Below are positions 22,304-35,900 of a stretch of DNA of 64,000 nucleotides, in pieces (position 1 is the stretch's first letter; each line of letters starts with the position of its first letter). The DNA is from Jacaranda mimosifolia (Eukaryota > Streptophyta > Magnoliopsida > Lamiales > Bignoniaceae). Location: the NCBI GenBank assembly GCA_018894105.1, contig CM032123.1, positions 22,545,744 through 22,609,743 of the forward strand, written 5' to 3'. The notes below the pieces were generated by a model. It was not told the origin of the DNA. It saw only the letters and a list, made by a program, of their open reading frames with translations, and did no database searches. A program made the translations under genes and the position numbers.

Positions 22304-25300
22304 AAAGGGTAAAAAACAGATATCTCAATGTATAGGGTCATTTGCAGTTTGCCCTTCAATTAGTAAGTTTGCGGAATGATTATCCAACCTTTGCTAAATA
22401 TGCTCGAATACCCCATGTTCTAACTTTCCGACTATATATTTTAAAGTTGTTGCACTGTCACGCCCCAAAATAAAACCATTCAGTTTAGTCTCGAAGCATG
22501 AAATTCATTTCCAAATAAAAGATATTACTTACTCTAAAATCATGATCTTAAATAATTGAAATCAAAACATTCATAATAATCCAAATAAATCTTACAATAG
22601 AAAAACTTAAAATGCCCAATACTCTAGCCTCAACTAAAGACCATAAAAAGATAAACTAATAAGCTAACACAAAATAAAACTAGTCTACTGCAAAGTTCAC
22701 AAAATAAGACTTTAGTCCTGATTCTCATCGTAAGCAGGATCTACCTATGAGTTCATGAATTTAACATGATTAGTTTAGTGAAAACATTAAAGAATAACAT
22801 AAGTGGAAAGCAATAAACGGTCAAGCAGTAATGAAACAAGAATTTAGTAAACATTTTCATAGACTAACAATTTAAATGTGATGATCAAACAATGTTTGAT
22901 GTAGCCAGTCAACCTTATGACTTCCACCGTATCAGTCCCTTAGCAAGGCGTGACCTTACCAAAGCAGTGCTCGAACATAGGCCCTCGAAAAATCCTACGA
23001 CCCACCTTAGCCACAAACGACTTTTGTTGTGCACTGGGAGATTAGGCCATAGGAGCTTGAGGTTCAACCGGCAAGCCCGTTGTCGCCCGATGAAGCCCCT
23101 CGCACACCTAAACCAAGTTGGATCCAATGTACAGTATTAGTAAGAGTAAAATCAGTCATCAGTGTTGATCATCGTATTTAAGTACTAGTCTAAAAACAAT
23201 ATTTAACAATAATGAAGGCTAAAAAGAACTTTTTTTTTTCTTGCATCACCAAACAAAATAAAAGAAACTTATGTGTGCAGTGGAATATTATAGTGCAATG
23301 TAAAATGAAAAAGTTGTAAGTGGATTTCATTACAGCTTATAATAGCTTTCTGGGTTTGAAAAATAATACTATATAATACATATTAGTTTAGGCACTCACT
23401 GTACTTATCAATCAAACCAAGAGTCAACTCTATCGTGTCAAGTCCTTGTACACCTGTTGAAACAATTGTAGCACTTAGTTTAATATCTAACTATAGAACC
23501 TTAATTGCACATTAATCTATACCGTTCAAAACATTGCATGCCTTCATTAAAACTATGAACATCATATTCTCATGATGAAAATCATATCGTTAAGCATTAC
23601 ATGTAATCAAAACGACCCCCTTTGTGCATGACTGAGTCTTAGCTAGAAACAAGGAGCAGAGAACCTACTTCCTCAATTTTAATTTTTTTTTTTTTTGTCT
23701 CAAATTAAAGTTCATTCTTTAAATACTACATTTATGTGTCACTCCACTATACATGATATTAAAAATTAAACATCCATAAAGCATAAAAGACAAGATTGCA
23801 GCCCAAGTATTCCCAATTCTAAAAGGGAATCCATATACCTTGGGTAATTGATTTTTTCTTACAATACAAAAGAAAAGTCATAATCTCACAGTTTATCCCT
23901 ACGGAAATAAAGAACTTCACATGTGAATGAGACAGAATCAATTCCCAAAAATCAGTCTTCAATCATTATTATTGATTTAATTAATTTATTTATTTCACTT
24001 TTTTTTTCCAACTCTTGGATGGAAACAACATCTTACACAAAGTTCACTCCAATTCCTACACTAGTGAGAATCAGATCAAATATTACCAAACAACTAGGAA
24101 TGATCATTAATCAATTTTTTTATTCAAGCAAGAATTAGTAACCAGATTTCCTTACTCAATCAATAAAACTTGAGTTCTTCTAGTGGAATTGTGCAGCCTT
24201 GCCTCTTTATGACTCCGTCCCTTTTTCTTTTTCCTTCCTTTTTTTGATTGGTGTGCCGCTGATTTTTTTTTATTTCTCCCACTTCTTTTATTTTATTGAA
24301 TGATATAATTAGGGTTTTAATCCAAGAAGGACTCTAATTCTATTACCTTTAGAATCAGGATAATTACTTGCTATTAATTTTAATTCCATAAAAATTAAAG
24401 TTAGTCCTATAATTAATTAATCATACTCCTAGTAATATTATAAACTAAAAAGGAAGTGTAAAATTTACCACAGCCAAAGGCTATTATTTTATTTTTAAAA
24501 TAAATTCAAGATCGAACAAAGTAGTTATCATTATATGATTAGGAGGGAATTTGATTTTCTTGTCTTTTTTTTTCTAATTCTTTTAATAAATATATATTCT
24601 TAAAAAATGGTATTTTATGCCTTTCTACCTCTTAATTGATATACTAAATAAAATAAAATAGATTCAGTAAGATAATCAATTAAATACAATATGAAATTCT
24701 AAGGCATTACATGCACTTTGCCCCCTAATGTTTTAAAAAAATTATATATAGCCACCTAAGGTACTTTAAAATGTTATACTTAAAATTAAATTCTTATTTT
24801 GGTGGAATAAAGTGACATATTTTGTAAAAAATTGTTACCTGTATATTACCTAATTTCAATATATCGTTAGTTCAATCAATTTGAGTTATCTGAAATGCAT
24901 AAACCAACTTAATGGTTAATTCTTACTAAATCAGTGTGTGTAAGATAGGTAAAAGTTACTTTTAGGGTTCTATTACCAAATAATTCTTATGGTGCACTTA
25001 TCAATTTGTGCTCATCTATTTTATTAAGAGTGTAAGTGGTTTTGAGATTTTAATTTGAATAAGAATAAGATAGTTGATGTTAGTTGGACGAATGTTAGCA
25101 AAAAATAATGTAGATCTTACTGTCAACACTATCTCTCTCATTTATTACTCTATTTAAATTAAAAAAAAAAAAATATCATTTGCTAAAGAATATGTATAAT
25201 GTTATATTGACATAAAAATCAATTAGGGTATAATTATAAAATTAGTTTTAATCATCTCATGCATATAAACTAAGTAAAATATAATCATAAAATTAACTTG

Positions 25301-25660
25301 AACTTACACGATAGCTCAAAACTAATTTAAATGTCCACATATTGACAAGTGATTGGTTTGTAATAATATTTTTTATAAAATATTTCACTTTATTCAACAA
25401 AAATAATACTTTAACAATAAAGTACAACACTTTAGAATGATTAGGCTATTAGACGCACATTTTGTTAAAGTTAAGGAGGTAAAGTGCAACATACTCAAAG
25501 TATTTTGCATCTCTGATGGAATATTCTATTGAAAAATGTAATGAGAGGGTATTCGAGCATATTTAGCAAATATTGAGTAATCATTCCGCATATTTGCAAC
25601 AATTGAGGGCAAAGTACACATGACCCTATATGTTGGAGGGATATCTGTTATTTACCCTTA
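22304..25660. mobile_element. Fold-back TIR transposon (MITE-like), split by a solo LTR
   Basis: The left end (22304-22455 continued at 24712-24840) and the right end (about 25340-25660) are inverted copies of about 300 bp. The outer word is AGGGTAAAWAACAGATATC, followed inward by TAGGGTCAT, GCGGAATGATTA, GCTAAATATGCTCGAATACC, TTGCACTTT and GAATAAAGTGA. Removing the solo LTR leaves about 1.1 kb, mostly TIR, with no transposase. Long TIRs with a short core suggest a Mutator-like MITE, but no clear 9-bp TSD was found. Confidence 0.7.
22456..24711 (+). mobile_element. Solo LTR (gypsy-type), TSD TGCAC
   Basis: Begins TGTCACGCCCCAAAAT and ends GGCATTACA (TG...CA). TGCAC occurs directly on both sides (22451-22455, 24712-24716), and the flanks rejoin to match the other TIR of the host element. 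At 2256 bp with no internal domain or second LTR, it is best explained by LTR-LTR recombination. The start sequence is typical of Tekay/Del-type gypsy LTRs. ORFs inside it (such as 22892-23140) are not genes. Confidence 0.85.
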
Positions 25661-26307
25661 TAAAAATAATTAAAAGTTTTGATAAATTAAGGACTTACAT
25701 ATCAATTAATTTATAAATGACTTACATACCGAAAATTTCCCTCAAAATATTGTCAAAATATTCTCAAAATGCCCCTAATATTTTGAATCACTTCACCAAA
25801 AAAATCTTCAACCCCCATCTCCAACATCATTATTTAACCAATCATTATCATAATATTTTAAAATTATATCCAATTATCATATTTAGATACATATACATTT
25901 TAAATTATTATATATATATATATATATTACATGTAATATTTAATTTTAATTTCTCTCCACTAACTAACCAAAAAAAAATCGATTTTACATTAACAGTAAA
26001 AAATGTATGTCCCCTCCCAAAATATATGCAAGCATATAAACATTCTCTAAAATATTTTCTAACTGTTTCCTAAAACATAAATAAAAGTTCATCACATTCC
26101 TCAATACCACCTTTACATTTTCTAACCCCACTCTCAGTATTCATTTTCCCAATACATAACAAAAACTTCCATAAAACATAACCAGACATTCCTTTGGTCT
26201 TTTTCCTGCCACCATATATGATCAATAAAGCTCCATTCTTGACCTAAAATTGCAATAGATATTTACACGGGAGGAGCTCTAGTAGATTTTCACACAAGAG
26301 GAATAAA
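25661..26307. other. AT-rich spacer
   Basis: Low-complexity AT DNA including a TATATA run at 25909-25926. No gene supported. Confidence 0.5.
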
Positions 26308-26602
26308 ATGGCAAGTAAATCTGTTATTTGTTTGTGTGGCAAGCTAGCCCCATTGAAGACCACATGGACAAATGAAAATTTAGGCAAGAGGTTCCATGAT
26401 TGTGCTTCCATGAGTAATGAGTGTAGTTTCTTTGCTTAGGAAGACCCACCAATGTGTAACAAGAGCAAGACAAATTTTAAGTGAGTTGCTTAAGAGGTTG
26501 CATGCAATGGAGGGGGAAATATTAATATTTCAAAAAAGGCAAACTATATTGTTGTATTTGTTGGTGATTTTCTTGGTTTATGATTTTCTTCAATTTGTTT
26601 GA
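26308..26602 (+). pseudogene. Small GRF-type zinc-finger protein, broken
   Basis: ATG 26308 opens MASKSVICLCGKLAPLKT, continues with TWTNENLGKRFHDC and reaches NECSFFA-stop-EDPP. The C-x-CG, GKRFHDC and C-x-FF spacing is that of a zf-GRF finger, a nucleic-acid-binding module. TAG replaces the Trp usual after FF. In another frame the sequence continues as a short helix and a hydrophobic segment (LLYLLVIFLVYDFLQFV, ending at TGA 26600-26602), the usual tail of small plant GRF proteins with a membrane anchor. A nonsense change plus a frameshift therefore disable it. It lies among transposon debris and may have been carried there. Confidence 0.65.
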
Positions 26603-26689
26603 TTGAGCTAAAATGTTCACTTTGTTGGTGGTTTCTTGGTTGGTTGATAGTTAGAGGTTGTTTTGCTGCTCATTGCACAACCTTCCATA

Positions 26690-27530
26690 CACGAATTTTC
26701 CATTCACTAAATGGATGTGAAAACAATCTTTCTATATAATGATCTCGAGGAAAAAATATATATGGATCAGCTTGAGAGATTTGTAGCTCCTGACAAAGGT
26801 CTATAAGCTCGTTAAATCAATTTATAGATTAAAATAAGCGCGTAAATGATGACATGAAAATTTTGATAAAACCATTTTATCTTTTAGCTTCATAGTAAAT
26901 GATAATAATAAGGCATCCACTGCAAAGTTAAAGGAGATAACTACATTGTTTTATGCTTGTATGTGGATGACATTCTATTGATTGGATCAAATATTGAGAT
27001 TATCAATGAGACAAAATCATTCTTAAAGAGTAAGCTTCAAATGAAGGATATAATAGCTAATGTGATTTTGGACATAAAGATGATTTTGTGAACTGATGGT
27101 ATAGTCATTTCTCAATCTCATTATATTGAGAAGATAATTAAGAAATTCAACTATAAGAACTATAGAAATAGTTAAAACACCATATGATCCTTTTGTGGCA
27201 CTCTTTAAAAATGAAAGTGGTATTCTTATGTTTCAATCAGATTATTAGAAGCTTGTAGTATCTTGAAAATGGCACGAGACCTAACATCTCTTTTGCAGTC
27301 TTCAAAGCTGACGAGATATACATGTTGTCCAATTAGAACCCATTGGGAGGCTTTTGATAAGGTAATTCGGTATCTTAAGGATATAACATCACTTGCATTG
27401 CACTGTGGCAAATTCTCTGCAGTGCTTAGAGAGATATAGTGATGCGAGCTAGATAGCCAAGAACTTCAGTAGTAATGGGTGTACATGGTTTAATTACCTT
27501 GAATGGGGACACTATCTCATGGAAGTCTAC
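26690..27530 (+). pseudogene. Fragment of a Ty1/copia reverse transcriptase
   Basis: Recognisable RT pieces: DVKTIFLYNDLEEKIYMDQL, then CLYVDDILLIGSN (catalytic YVDD, about 26960), SKLQMKD, SQSHYIEKIIKKF and VIRYLKD. Many stops (for example at about 26800, 27090 and 27174) and frame changes. No LTRs identified nearby. It is an old fragment. Confidence 0.8.
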
Positions 27531-27534
27531 AAAA

Positions 27535-27956
27535 TAGACTTTGATAACTCAGTTTATGTATATTAGGTGACAAAAGATTTTGTTTTGTCACCTTAATGAT
27601 TTTTACAAATTAAATAGTCACAATAATAGTGTTTAAGTTGTTACCATTGACAATTAGTAGCAATCCTATGGAGGCAACTTGTTGACAATAAAAATCTTAT
27701 CACAAATTATAGTGGGATTTTTTATTGTCACTAAGTTGTCACCATAGGGGTGTTACTAATTATAAATAGTGACAAGTTAAAACATTAGTTTTTGTCACTA
27801 ATGAGCCATATTATGACAAAACAAAAATTATTGTTACCTAAAAATATCACTAATGATAAAATAAAACCTATTTTCACTTAATACATATTATTAGTGACGA
27901 TTTTTGTATTGTTATTTATTATTTTATCACTAATAGAATATTTTTTGTAGTGCTGG
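27535..27956 (-). mobile_element. CACTA-type transposon terminus
   Basis: The minus strand starts CACTACAAAAAATATT at 27956, the canonical CACTA end. Behind it lie more than eight copies of TAGTGAC/GTCACTAAT-like words in both orientations, the expected subterminal repeats. The partner end was not found, so the inner border is approximate. The TSD would be 3 bp (CTG at 27957-27959 on the outer side). Confidence 0.6.
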
Positions 27957-28235
27957 CAAAATCAGCAGCTGTGACTAATGATGCATACAAATTGTAAGAA
28001 ATTAATAAACTCGAGGATTTTTCGGTAATTATAAACTGTTTGATTTAATGATAGATAGATAATCTCAGGGTCTACATAATCAAACTTTTACTGAATGGTT
28101 CTATTTTTCGTTGGAACCAAGAGAGCATAAAAATCTTCAAAAAGAGGTTTAGCGGAGAAGCAGTATTAAGTGGATTCAGCATGACACTAATTTGGTGGAG
28201 GTGGAGAATCTGATGTTGGAAGTATTCAATATCAA
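27957..28235 (-). repeat. Third, partial copy of the MATH gene 3' flank
   Basis: Matches 2515-2945 in order (GCAAAAATCAG, ACAAATTGTAAGAAA, TTTACTGAAT, GCATGACACTAATTTGGTG). It starts exactly at the CACTA end and holds no exon. Confidence 0.7.
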
Positions 28236-29357
28236 TGAAATTTTATTAATATCAAAATATATTTAAGTTTATTATGGGCATTTAAAATTATAAAAGATAC
28301 ACTAGCTAGCTAGTTCATGAAATGATAAATTTGGATTTTCTTAAGAATTTTTTTATTCTAGTTATTCAGTGGTGGTATTTTTTAAGTAAACATTTACTTG
28401 AGTCATAGTGACTAATTTTAAATTATAGTAAGTTGGTATTTTAGTTAATAAATTTTAAGATAGTTAAAAGTAGTACATATAAACAATATTAAAAATTATA
28501 ACTCTATAGTATTAAAACATATATAATAAATTGGTCCAAAAACAGTAACAGTTTTATCACATCACATATGATGAATAATATATCAAGAACAAATTTGAAT
28601 TTCCATATAAATCTGAATATGATATTAGGAAAATCAATAGCATGCAGTAATTAACGACGCATACAAATTGTAAGAAATTAACAAACCTGAGGAGATTCGA
28701 TCTGTTTTGAATCTTTGCTAAATAGATAATCTCAGGCTCCAAAATCCAAATAATTAACCCTTTACTGAATAAATAATCAACGCAGACATTGTTCTAATTA
28801 ATTTTTGTTAGAACAAAGGGAGCATAGAAGTACTCAAAAAGATGTTTTATGTACTTACTCCCATTGCAAGGGTAAATATTCAGCATGACACTAATTAAGT
28901 TGGAAGTTTAAGATTGAGTGATAGCTAGTCAAAAGGATGTATAGAGTTAGAGACTTAGAGTAGTGGTGCTTCGTGTGCAATAGCTTGCACAGAGATTTCT
29001 GTTTCCAGAAGGCAGCAATCATTAACGATGAAGCCTTTACTGGGATCACGTATATAAATCAGCAATCGGTATGAATTCGGGCACTCCCCAGTTGAGCCCA
29101 ACAGATGTAAGCCACTGAGAAACTGCTAAGAGGGAAAATCATGTAGTTTTTCAAGAGAGATTATCAACAAAAAAATAAAATTTCGACAGATTTAAAAAAA
29201 AAACCCCATTTCAACTCCTTGGAAAATGACTGCATGGACAGAATTGAGCAACTAAATTTTACTAAATCTTTTCTTTGTCAATTACCTTGTAAATGTCAAT
29301 TTTACCATTAATTCTTGCTTTTAAAAGATTTGTCTCTGTACCTATGCCCGATGATAA

Positions 29358-31597
29358 TGTTGGAATAGTACCCTGCAGCCAATGAGATTGGCATGTAAAC
29401 TATTTTACTTGTAATACAATTTTGATTGAATGATATTCAATATAAATGACCATTTTCATCTTATATTTATATTACTTCGCTGGCATTGGGTTGAAACCCT
29501 TATATCACACAAGACTACGGGACTTCATTAGTATACTCGGTGATGATTATGGAATAAGTCTTATACGGTCGTGATCTTAAATATCCAAGTCATAGAATCT
29601 TATGAGACAGGGCGTCTAAGATTTAAATAGACTTGCACTGACGATGCATAATCCAAGGGTTGGATGTTGCTCCATTCTATGAGCAAACCATATAAGATAT
29701 GGGTGCATGTTAGTGGGTGCTTATTAGAGAACAAGGCACTAGAGGCCCGCCTAGAGAATCCACCAGATAGCCGTTGTAGCAAGTTCTCCAGCTTACACTA
29801 GTGTATATAATTAGTCCTTTGACTTGAGGATCCATTGCAACCTTGTGTTGAGGTGCTCATGCTTTGACTCTTCCTTGGCCACCTAGTGGGCTGTTCGGGT
29901 TGAGATTGAGTATGAACTATTTAGACATGCAGGTTTATGAAATCCAAGATGGGATCCGAATCCTCCTCATTGTGAATGGTGAGTGCATCTCCTATGTTTT
30001 CTATAATGATCGATTCCAAGGAGTTCTTGCGCAAGGCAGTATGATAATTTGAAAAAAGAGTTTTTCAAAGACGAGGTCATAAACCGGAATCAAACATTGA
30101 GAATAGAAACATATTATTGAGGCTATTAGGAAGCCGGCAAATATCTTGCCCTAGGCTACTTTCACGAAGATAGGAGATGAAAGGACCGTATTTGCATGGT
30201 ACGCGTAGAGCTAGAATGGTTCACCAAAAGCATTCATTCGACCAATTGTTGGGCTCCATGGGCTTGAGGTTAGACATCGACCATGGAGATTAGGTACTCT
30301 TCAGTTAATAGAGGTTAATTGAATTGAGTCGATTAGTTTAAAGGAGTTTAAATTAATATGGATATTTGATATTCTAAAGTCACAAGAGTTGTGAGCCCAT
30401 GTCCAATAAACGGTAGAATCTAATGGGCCACACATAAAAGCCAATTGAAAATATTATTTGATGAAGGGAATTTTCTAAGTGTTAGAAAAATTCCTATTTG
30501 ACCAAAAATGAGAGGAAAATCGGTTGATGCAATTTTTAGTCATTTTGGCTTGATCAATTAATTGTTAATTGATCTAAATAATTTAAGAAGTTAAATTAGA
30601 CCAATTAAAATTAATAGTTAATTTAATTGGTGTCACATAACTATCAATTGGTCAAGTTAATTTAAAGAGTTAAGTTAACTATTACTAGCTTAAAGAGTTA
30701 AGTTAGTTGACTTAAAAGTTAAATCAAAGTTTAATTAAATTAAAATGTTTAATTTAATTAAAGTGAAGAATTAATTTTGGAGGAAAAATCCAAATGAAGA
30801 GTTCATTTGGTGTGGCATTAGAATTTATTTGGATGACATTTCATGAGATGAAATAAAGATTCCAAATGAAATTCAAATTTACATTAAATTCACATGCAAC
30901 TTGCTTGCAAGTTGGCAAACAAGTGGCACTCCCCCTCATGGGAGGTGTGATGCCACCTAAGCATCACACCATCCCTCCATCCATATATAGATATAGAGAG
31001 GGGTGGCCAAGGGGAATACAAGCATTCTGCATCGAATTGTTAGATTCCTCTCTTCTCTCCAAATTTGTGTGACTCTCTCATGTGTTGAGGCTTCACATTT
31101 TCTTCATCCCTCCCTCTCAATTTTCGGCCTTCATCATCCTTATTTCTCATTTGATTTTTCAGCTAATCTAGGAGAAATTGGATTGTCCATTGGTGTGTGG
31201 ATCTTGACATTAGAGGCAATACACTTGGATTGCTAAGCTTTTGGAGATCCTCTGTTTGGGCAGTAACTTTTGAGCATCCATTGGAGGTCTTGTTGAAACT
31301 ATTGTGAGCTGAAATTTTTACTGAAGATACATCAAGGCGTTTTGTTCTTTTGGTTCAAGTTTCACTCAATTTCGAGGTGATTTGACTAGGCAAACATTGC
31401 TCACACTCTGCTGCGCCAAGAGAAGACTACATTGAAGAGTTCAATCAAGTCTTCATCATTTTAGTTGGAATTTTCTTTCGAGGTAATATTCTTACCTTAA
31501 TCCAATTTAGTAGCATGAATTAGATCATTGTGGTAGTGTAAATCAAGTTAGTTAATTTTTAGTTTTTAAATGTTTTATATTGGATCCTTGGCTTACA
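29358..31597 (+). mobile_element. Copia-type LTR, family ABC copy B, in pseudogene intron 5
   Basis: Starts TGTTGGAATAGTACCCTGCAG, corresponding to the TGTTGAAACAGTACCCCGCA start of copy C, and ends near GGATCCTTGGCTTACA. About 2.24 kb. Intron sequence homologous to copy 1 resumes on each side (left to about 29340, right from about 31605). No internal region: a solo LTR. I could not recognise a clean 5-bp TSD. Confidence 0.8.
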
Positions 31598-32282
31598 ACG
31601 TCCATCAGACAAGCCATTTTTGCTACTAGATCAAGATCAAGAAATTCTTTGCTTATATATGCAAGTTAACAGACACCATATACCTTTCCCAATACACACC
31701 ACCCTATGTAAAAGAACATAGAAAAAGCTTCCAAATACCTTAAAGAGAGAGCAAATGTACATTGATACCAAAACGAAATAAACAAAAAATACAACTTACT
31801 GTTTACAAAGCAATGCTCGTCATTGAACTGGTTCTTGATGCACATGCAAGAGCTTTTCATAGGGACCAAAACTCTTAGAATTAATAAACTCCAAATAGAT
31901 GCGACACTCTGGCCAATTTCACTTCCATTTCCATTTGGATATAGCAAAATATTCCTAAGTTTACAAAGCAAATTTGCATCATATCCGCAAAGAAATGTAT
32001 TCACAAGCAAAGAAGGAGCTAAACAATATATTAGAGTCTACATTACAACGCTATTAGGATGAAAAGATACCTCTAGTAACCTCCAACAGTGAATTTTTCA
32101 GAAGTCCAAACTCCTTCCAATTTGGAGAACTGTGAAATCTTCCAATCGCACTTATCTGGATTTGTGACTTTCAGCACAGAAACATACTCAATAACTCGTT
32201 GGCTTTTGAGGACAAAAATATCAACTCCAAACACACAGTTTTGATCAACAAGGAAACCATTAGATGGATCTATCAAACTTTT

Positions 32283-32935
32283 TGTTGTAACCTAGGAGGA
32301 TATATTGCGGAAACGATGAAATAATAGTAAAGAAATTCAATGTAAAGTAACAAGGAGATTTAATGTGGTTTGGCGATGTGCCTAATCCACCCAACAAAGA
32401 AAAGGAATTTTATTGATCTCAAATCAAGTGCAAAGTACAAACTTGAATCCCACAAATCCCACGAAAATACCTAACACCCTCGTCCTAAACTCCGTTTTGA
32501 GAGAATTACTCAAAAGCCGTAAATAAGCCCTTGTGTTATGTTCGTAATACTTTTCCCAGAAGAAAAAATTGATATTTATACTAGAAAACTGAAGCCCAAG
32601 TCTCGTGGGCTTGCACCGCGCGCTGGGGCGCACAAATCTACTTCTGCTAGGAAAAACCGAATCTTGGGTAGAAACTTTGAGCTAGGGTGCAACAAACTTG
32701 AGCCTTGACGTAAAGTTACAGTTCACTGTGTGCCGAGGTGCACGATGCTTGTTTTCATGCATTTTCCACCCATGTCCACGCCTTGGCGCTCCTTACCTTG
32801 CACCCCGGCGCACGACGTACTGCCAACACTCGACGGGGTGTGTTCTCGAGCCCATTTTGACCACTTTGCTCTATTTCACTCCGTTCTTCTTCTAGTTCTT
32901 GTCAATTCAGCCCAAATTTCAAGACAAAATCAACA
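32283..32935 (-). repeat. 3' LTR of copia copy 1
   Basis: 653 bp against 672 bp for the partner. It lacks the ACTTGCGTCCTCGCGTG segment found near 37329. The adjoining purine tract is AGGTAGAGAAT (minus, about 32936-32946). Confidence 0.85.
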
Positions 32936-32998
32936 ATTCTCTACCTTGACATGAAAATCACCATCTTTTTTCTTTGTCCCTGCCCCTAAAAGGGCCTG

Positions 32999-35900
32999 CT
33001 ATCTGAGTCTGCAAACATTAATCAAATCTAAGCAATGCTCGAATTTGATTCTTGGAACTACCTTAGTCAACATGTCTGTCGAATTATCCTTAGTCCCAAC
33101 CTTGTCAATTAACATGACTCCTTAAGACACCATATCCCGAACAAAGTGGTACCTCACATCTATGTGCTTTGTTCTCTCATGAAATGCTTGATTCTTTGAC
33201 AAGTGTATAGCACTCTGACTGTCACAAAATACCTTAGTGATCTCAGAAGTCATACACATATCATCGATTAGCCCCTTTAGCCAAATGCCTTCCTTAATGC
33301 CTTTAGCTAAAGCCATGTACTCAGCTTCTATTGTGGGCAATGTAATTGATGACTGCAAAGTCGCCTTACAGCTAACCGTAAAACTTGATACATAAAACAC
33401 ATAGCCCATCATGGACCTTCTACTATCCAAATCTCCTACATAATCTGCATCCACATAGCCAATAATTCTTGTAGTAGAATTCGATTGACTATACCTCAAA
33501 CATCTGTTTGTAGAGCCTCTTAGATACCTCATGATCCATTTCACAGCCTGCCAATGAGTCTTTCCTAGGTCATGTATATACCTGCTCACAATACTGACTG
33601 CATGTGAAATGTCTAGCCTAGTGCACACCATGGCATACATCAAGCTATCCACTGTACTAGCATATGCCACATTAGACATGTGATCTACCTCCTCCTCAGT
33701 ACTCACTGATAGATCTGATGAGAGCCTGAAATGAGCTGCAAGTGGTGTATTAATTCGCTTGGACTTATCTATCCCAAATTGCTCAAGTACTTTTTCAATG
33801 TAACGTTGTTGAGATAAGTATAACAATCCTGCGTGTCTGTCTCGGATGATCTCCATGCCCAATATCTTCTTTGCACCGCCCAAATCCTTCATCTCAATTT
33901 TTTCACTTAACTGAGCTTTTAATTGGTTGATTTCAGATATGTTTCTAGAGGCAATCAACATATCATCAACGTACAACAACAAATATACAAAAAGGCTATC
34001 ACTACAAATTTTATAGTATACGCAACAATCAAATTTGCTTCTTATATATTCTATCTTGGTAATAAAAGCATCAAACCTTTTATACTACTGTCTGGGAGAC
34101 TATTTCAAGCCATATAATGACCTCTTCAAAAGACATGCTTGATTTTTTTTCCTGGAAGCAACGAATCCTTCTGGTTGACTGATGTAGATTTGTTCCTCCA
34201 ACTCTCCACGTAGAAACACTATTTTCACATCCATCTGCTCTAGCTCCATATCAAATAGAGCAACCATGGGAAGTAAAACACAAATGGAAGTGTGTTTTAC
34301 AATTGGGGAGAACATTTCATGAAAGTCAACTCCCTTTTTCTGAGTAAAACCCTTAGCAACTAATTGCGCCTTGTATCTAGCATCTTCAACACCGAGAATC
34401 CCTTCCTTCTTCTTGTAATCCATTTGCAACCTACAATCTTCTGCCATTTGGGTACATCAACTAGCTCCCATGTGCTATTCTTGTGTAGAGACTCCATCTC
34501 TTCACTCATAGTTGCAACCATTTTATTAGAATCTGGCATAGAAATTGCCTCTTTGTATGAGACTGGATCATCTCCTACAAACTTATCGGCTGAACTCAAA
34601 GCATAAGCTACCATATCTGAGTAACCAAACCGCTGTGGTGGTTTGATCTGCCTCCTCTCCCTATCACGAGCCAAGCAATAATTTTGTAGTGGTTCATTTT
34701 CTTGTTGTTGATTAGGTAGTAATGTGCTCTTACCAGCTTCATCTACCACCTTCTATTTCCCCTTTGAAACTTGTGGAGGATCAATATTAATCTCCACATT
34801 CTCCTTAACCCCCTCTTGATCGCTTTCTTGTTGCTTCACCTTCTTCATCATTGTAGACTCATCAAATGTCACGTCCCTGTTGATAATCATCTTGGAGCCC
34901 TTGTCATCATTACACCACAAACGATAACATTTGACTCCATCTTTATAGCCTAGAAATATGCACTTCCTAGCCCTTAGCTCAAGTTTCCCATCCCGGACAT
35001 GAGCATAGGCTGGACACCTAAATACTCTCAGATTTGAGCAATCAGCAAGAGACCCGAACTAAACTTCCATTAGTGTCTTGTAGTCCAAAGCAGTTGATGG
35101 TGACCTATTCACCAATAACACACTATGTTAATTATTTCTGCCCAAAAATCCTTGAACAATCCGGCTTTAAAGAGCATACATCTAGCTCTTTCCATGATAG
35201 TCCTATTCATCTATTCTGCAACACTGTTCTGCTGTGATGTATGTACAATTGTCTGATGCCTCACAATTCCTTCCTTGTTGCAGAATTCCTGAAATTCTTT
35301 ATTGTAGAACTCCAATCCGTTGTCAGTCCTCAAGGGTTTGATCTCCTTTCTTGTCTGCTTCTCAATTAAGATCTTCCATTGCTTGAAGTTGACAAACACC
35401 TTATCCCTATGCTTCAGCATGTACACCCATACTCTCCGTGAAAAATCATCTATGAATGTCAGCATGTACCTTGCAACTTCATTTGAAGGAACCTGAGAAG
35501 ATTCCCAAAGATCTGAGTGAATGTAATCCAAGATGCCTTTGGTCCTTTGAACTGTAGTGCCGAATTTCACCCTATGTTGCTTGCCCAGCACATACTGCTC
35601 GCAAAAATCTAGTTCTCCAGTCTTCTCTCCCACAAGCAATCCTCGTTTGCTCAGTTCTGACATCCCCCTCTAACTCATATCCCAAGCCGTATATGTCATA
35701 GTCTCGTAGTATCATTAACTGATGAAGAAACCACTGCGGTACCAAAAATCGTGTTTCCTTGCAATATGTAAAGGTCATTTCGCTTGTCTCCCTTCATGAT
35801 AAGCAATGTGCCTTTGGAAACCCGCAGAACTCTATCTCGAGCTTTGTACTCACAACCATTTTTGTCTAGAGTATCCAACGATATCAGATTTTTCTTCAGA

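Noticed and set aside
22892..23140. Overlapping ORFs on both strands
   Set aside because: Lie wholly inside the solo LTR in a GC-richer patch; no motif.
25717..26073. 118-codon AT-rich ORF
   Set aside because: Composition-driven (Asn/Ile/Tyr/Lys), TATATA run inside, no motif.
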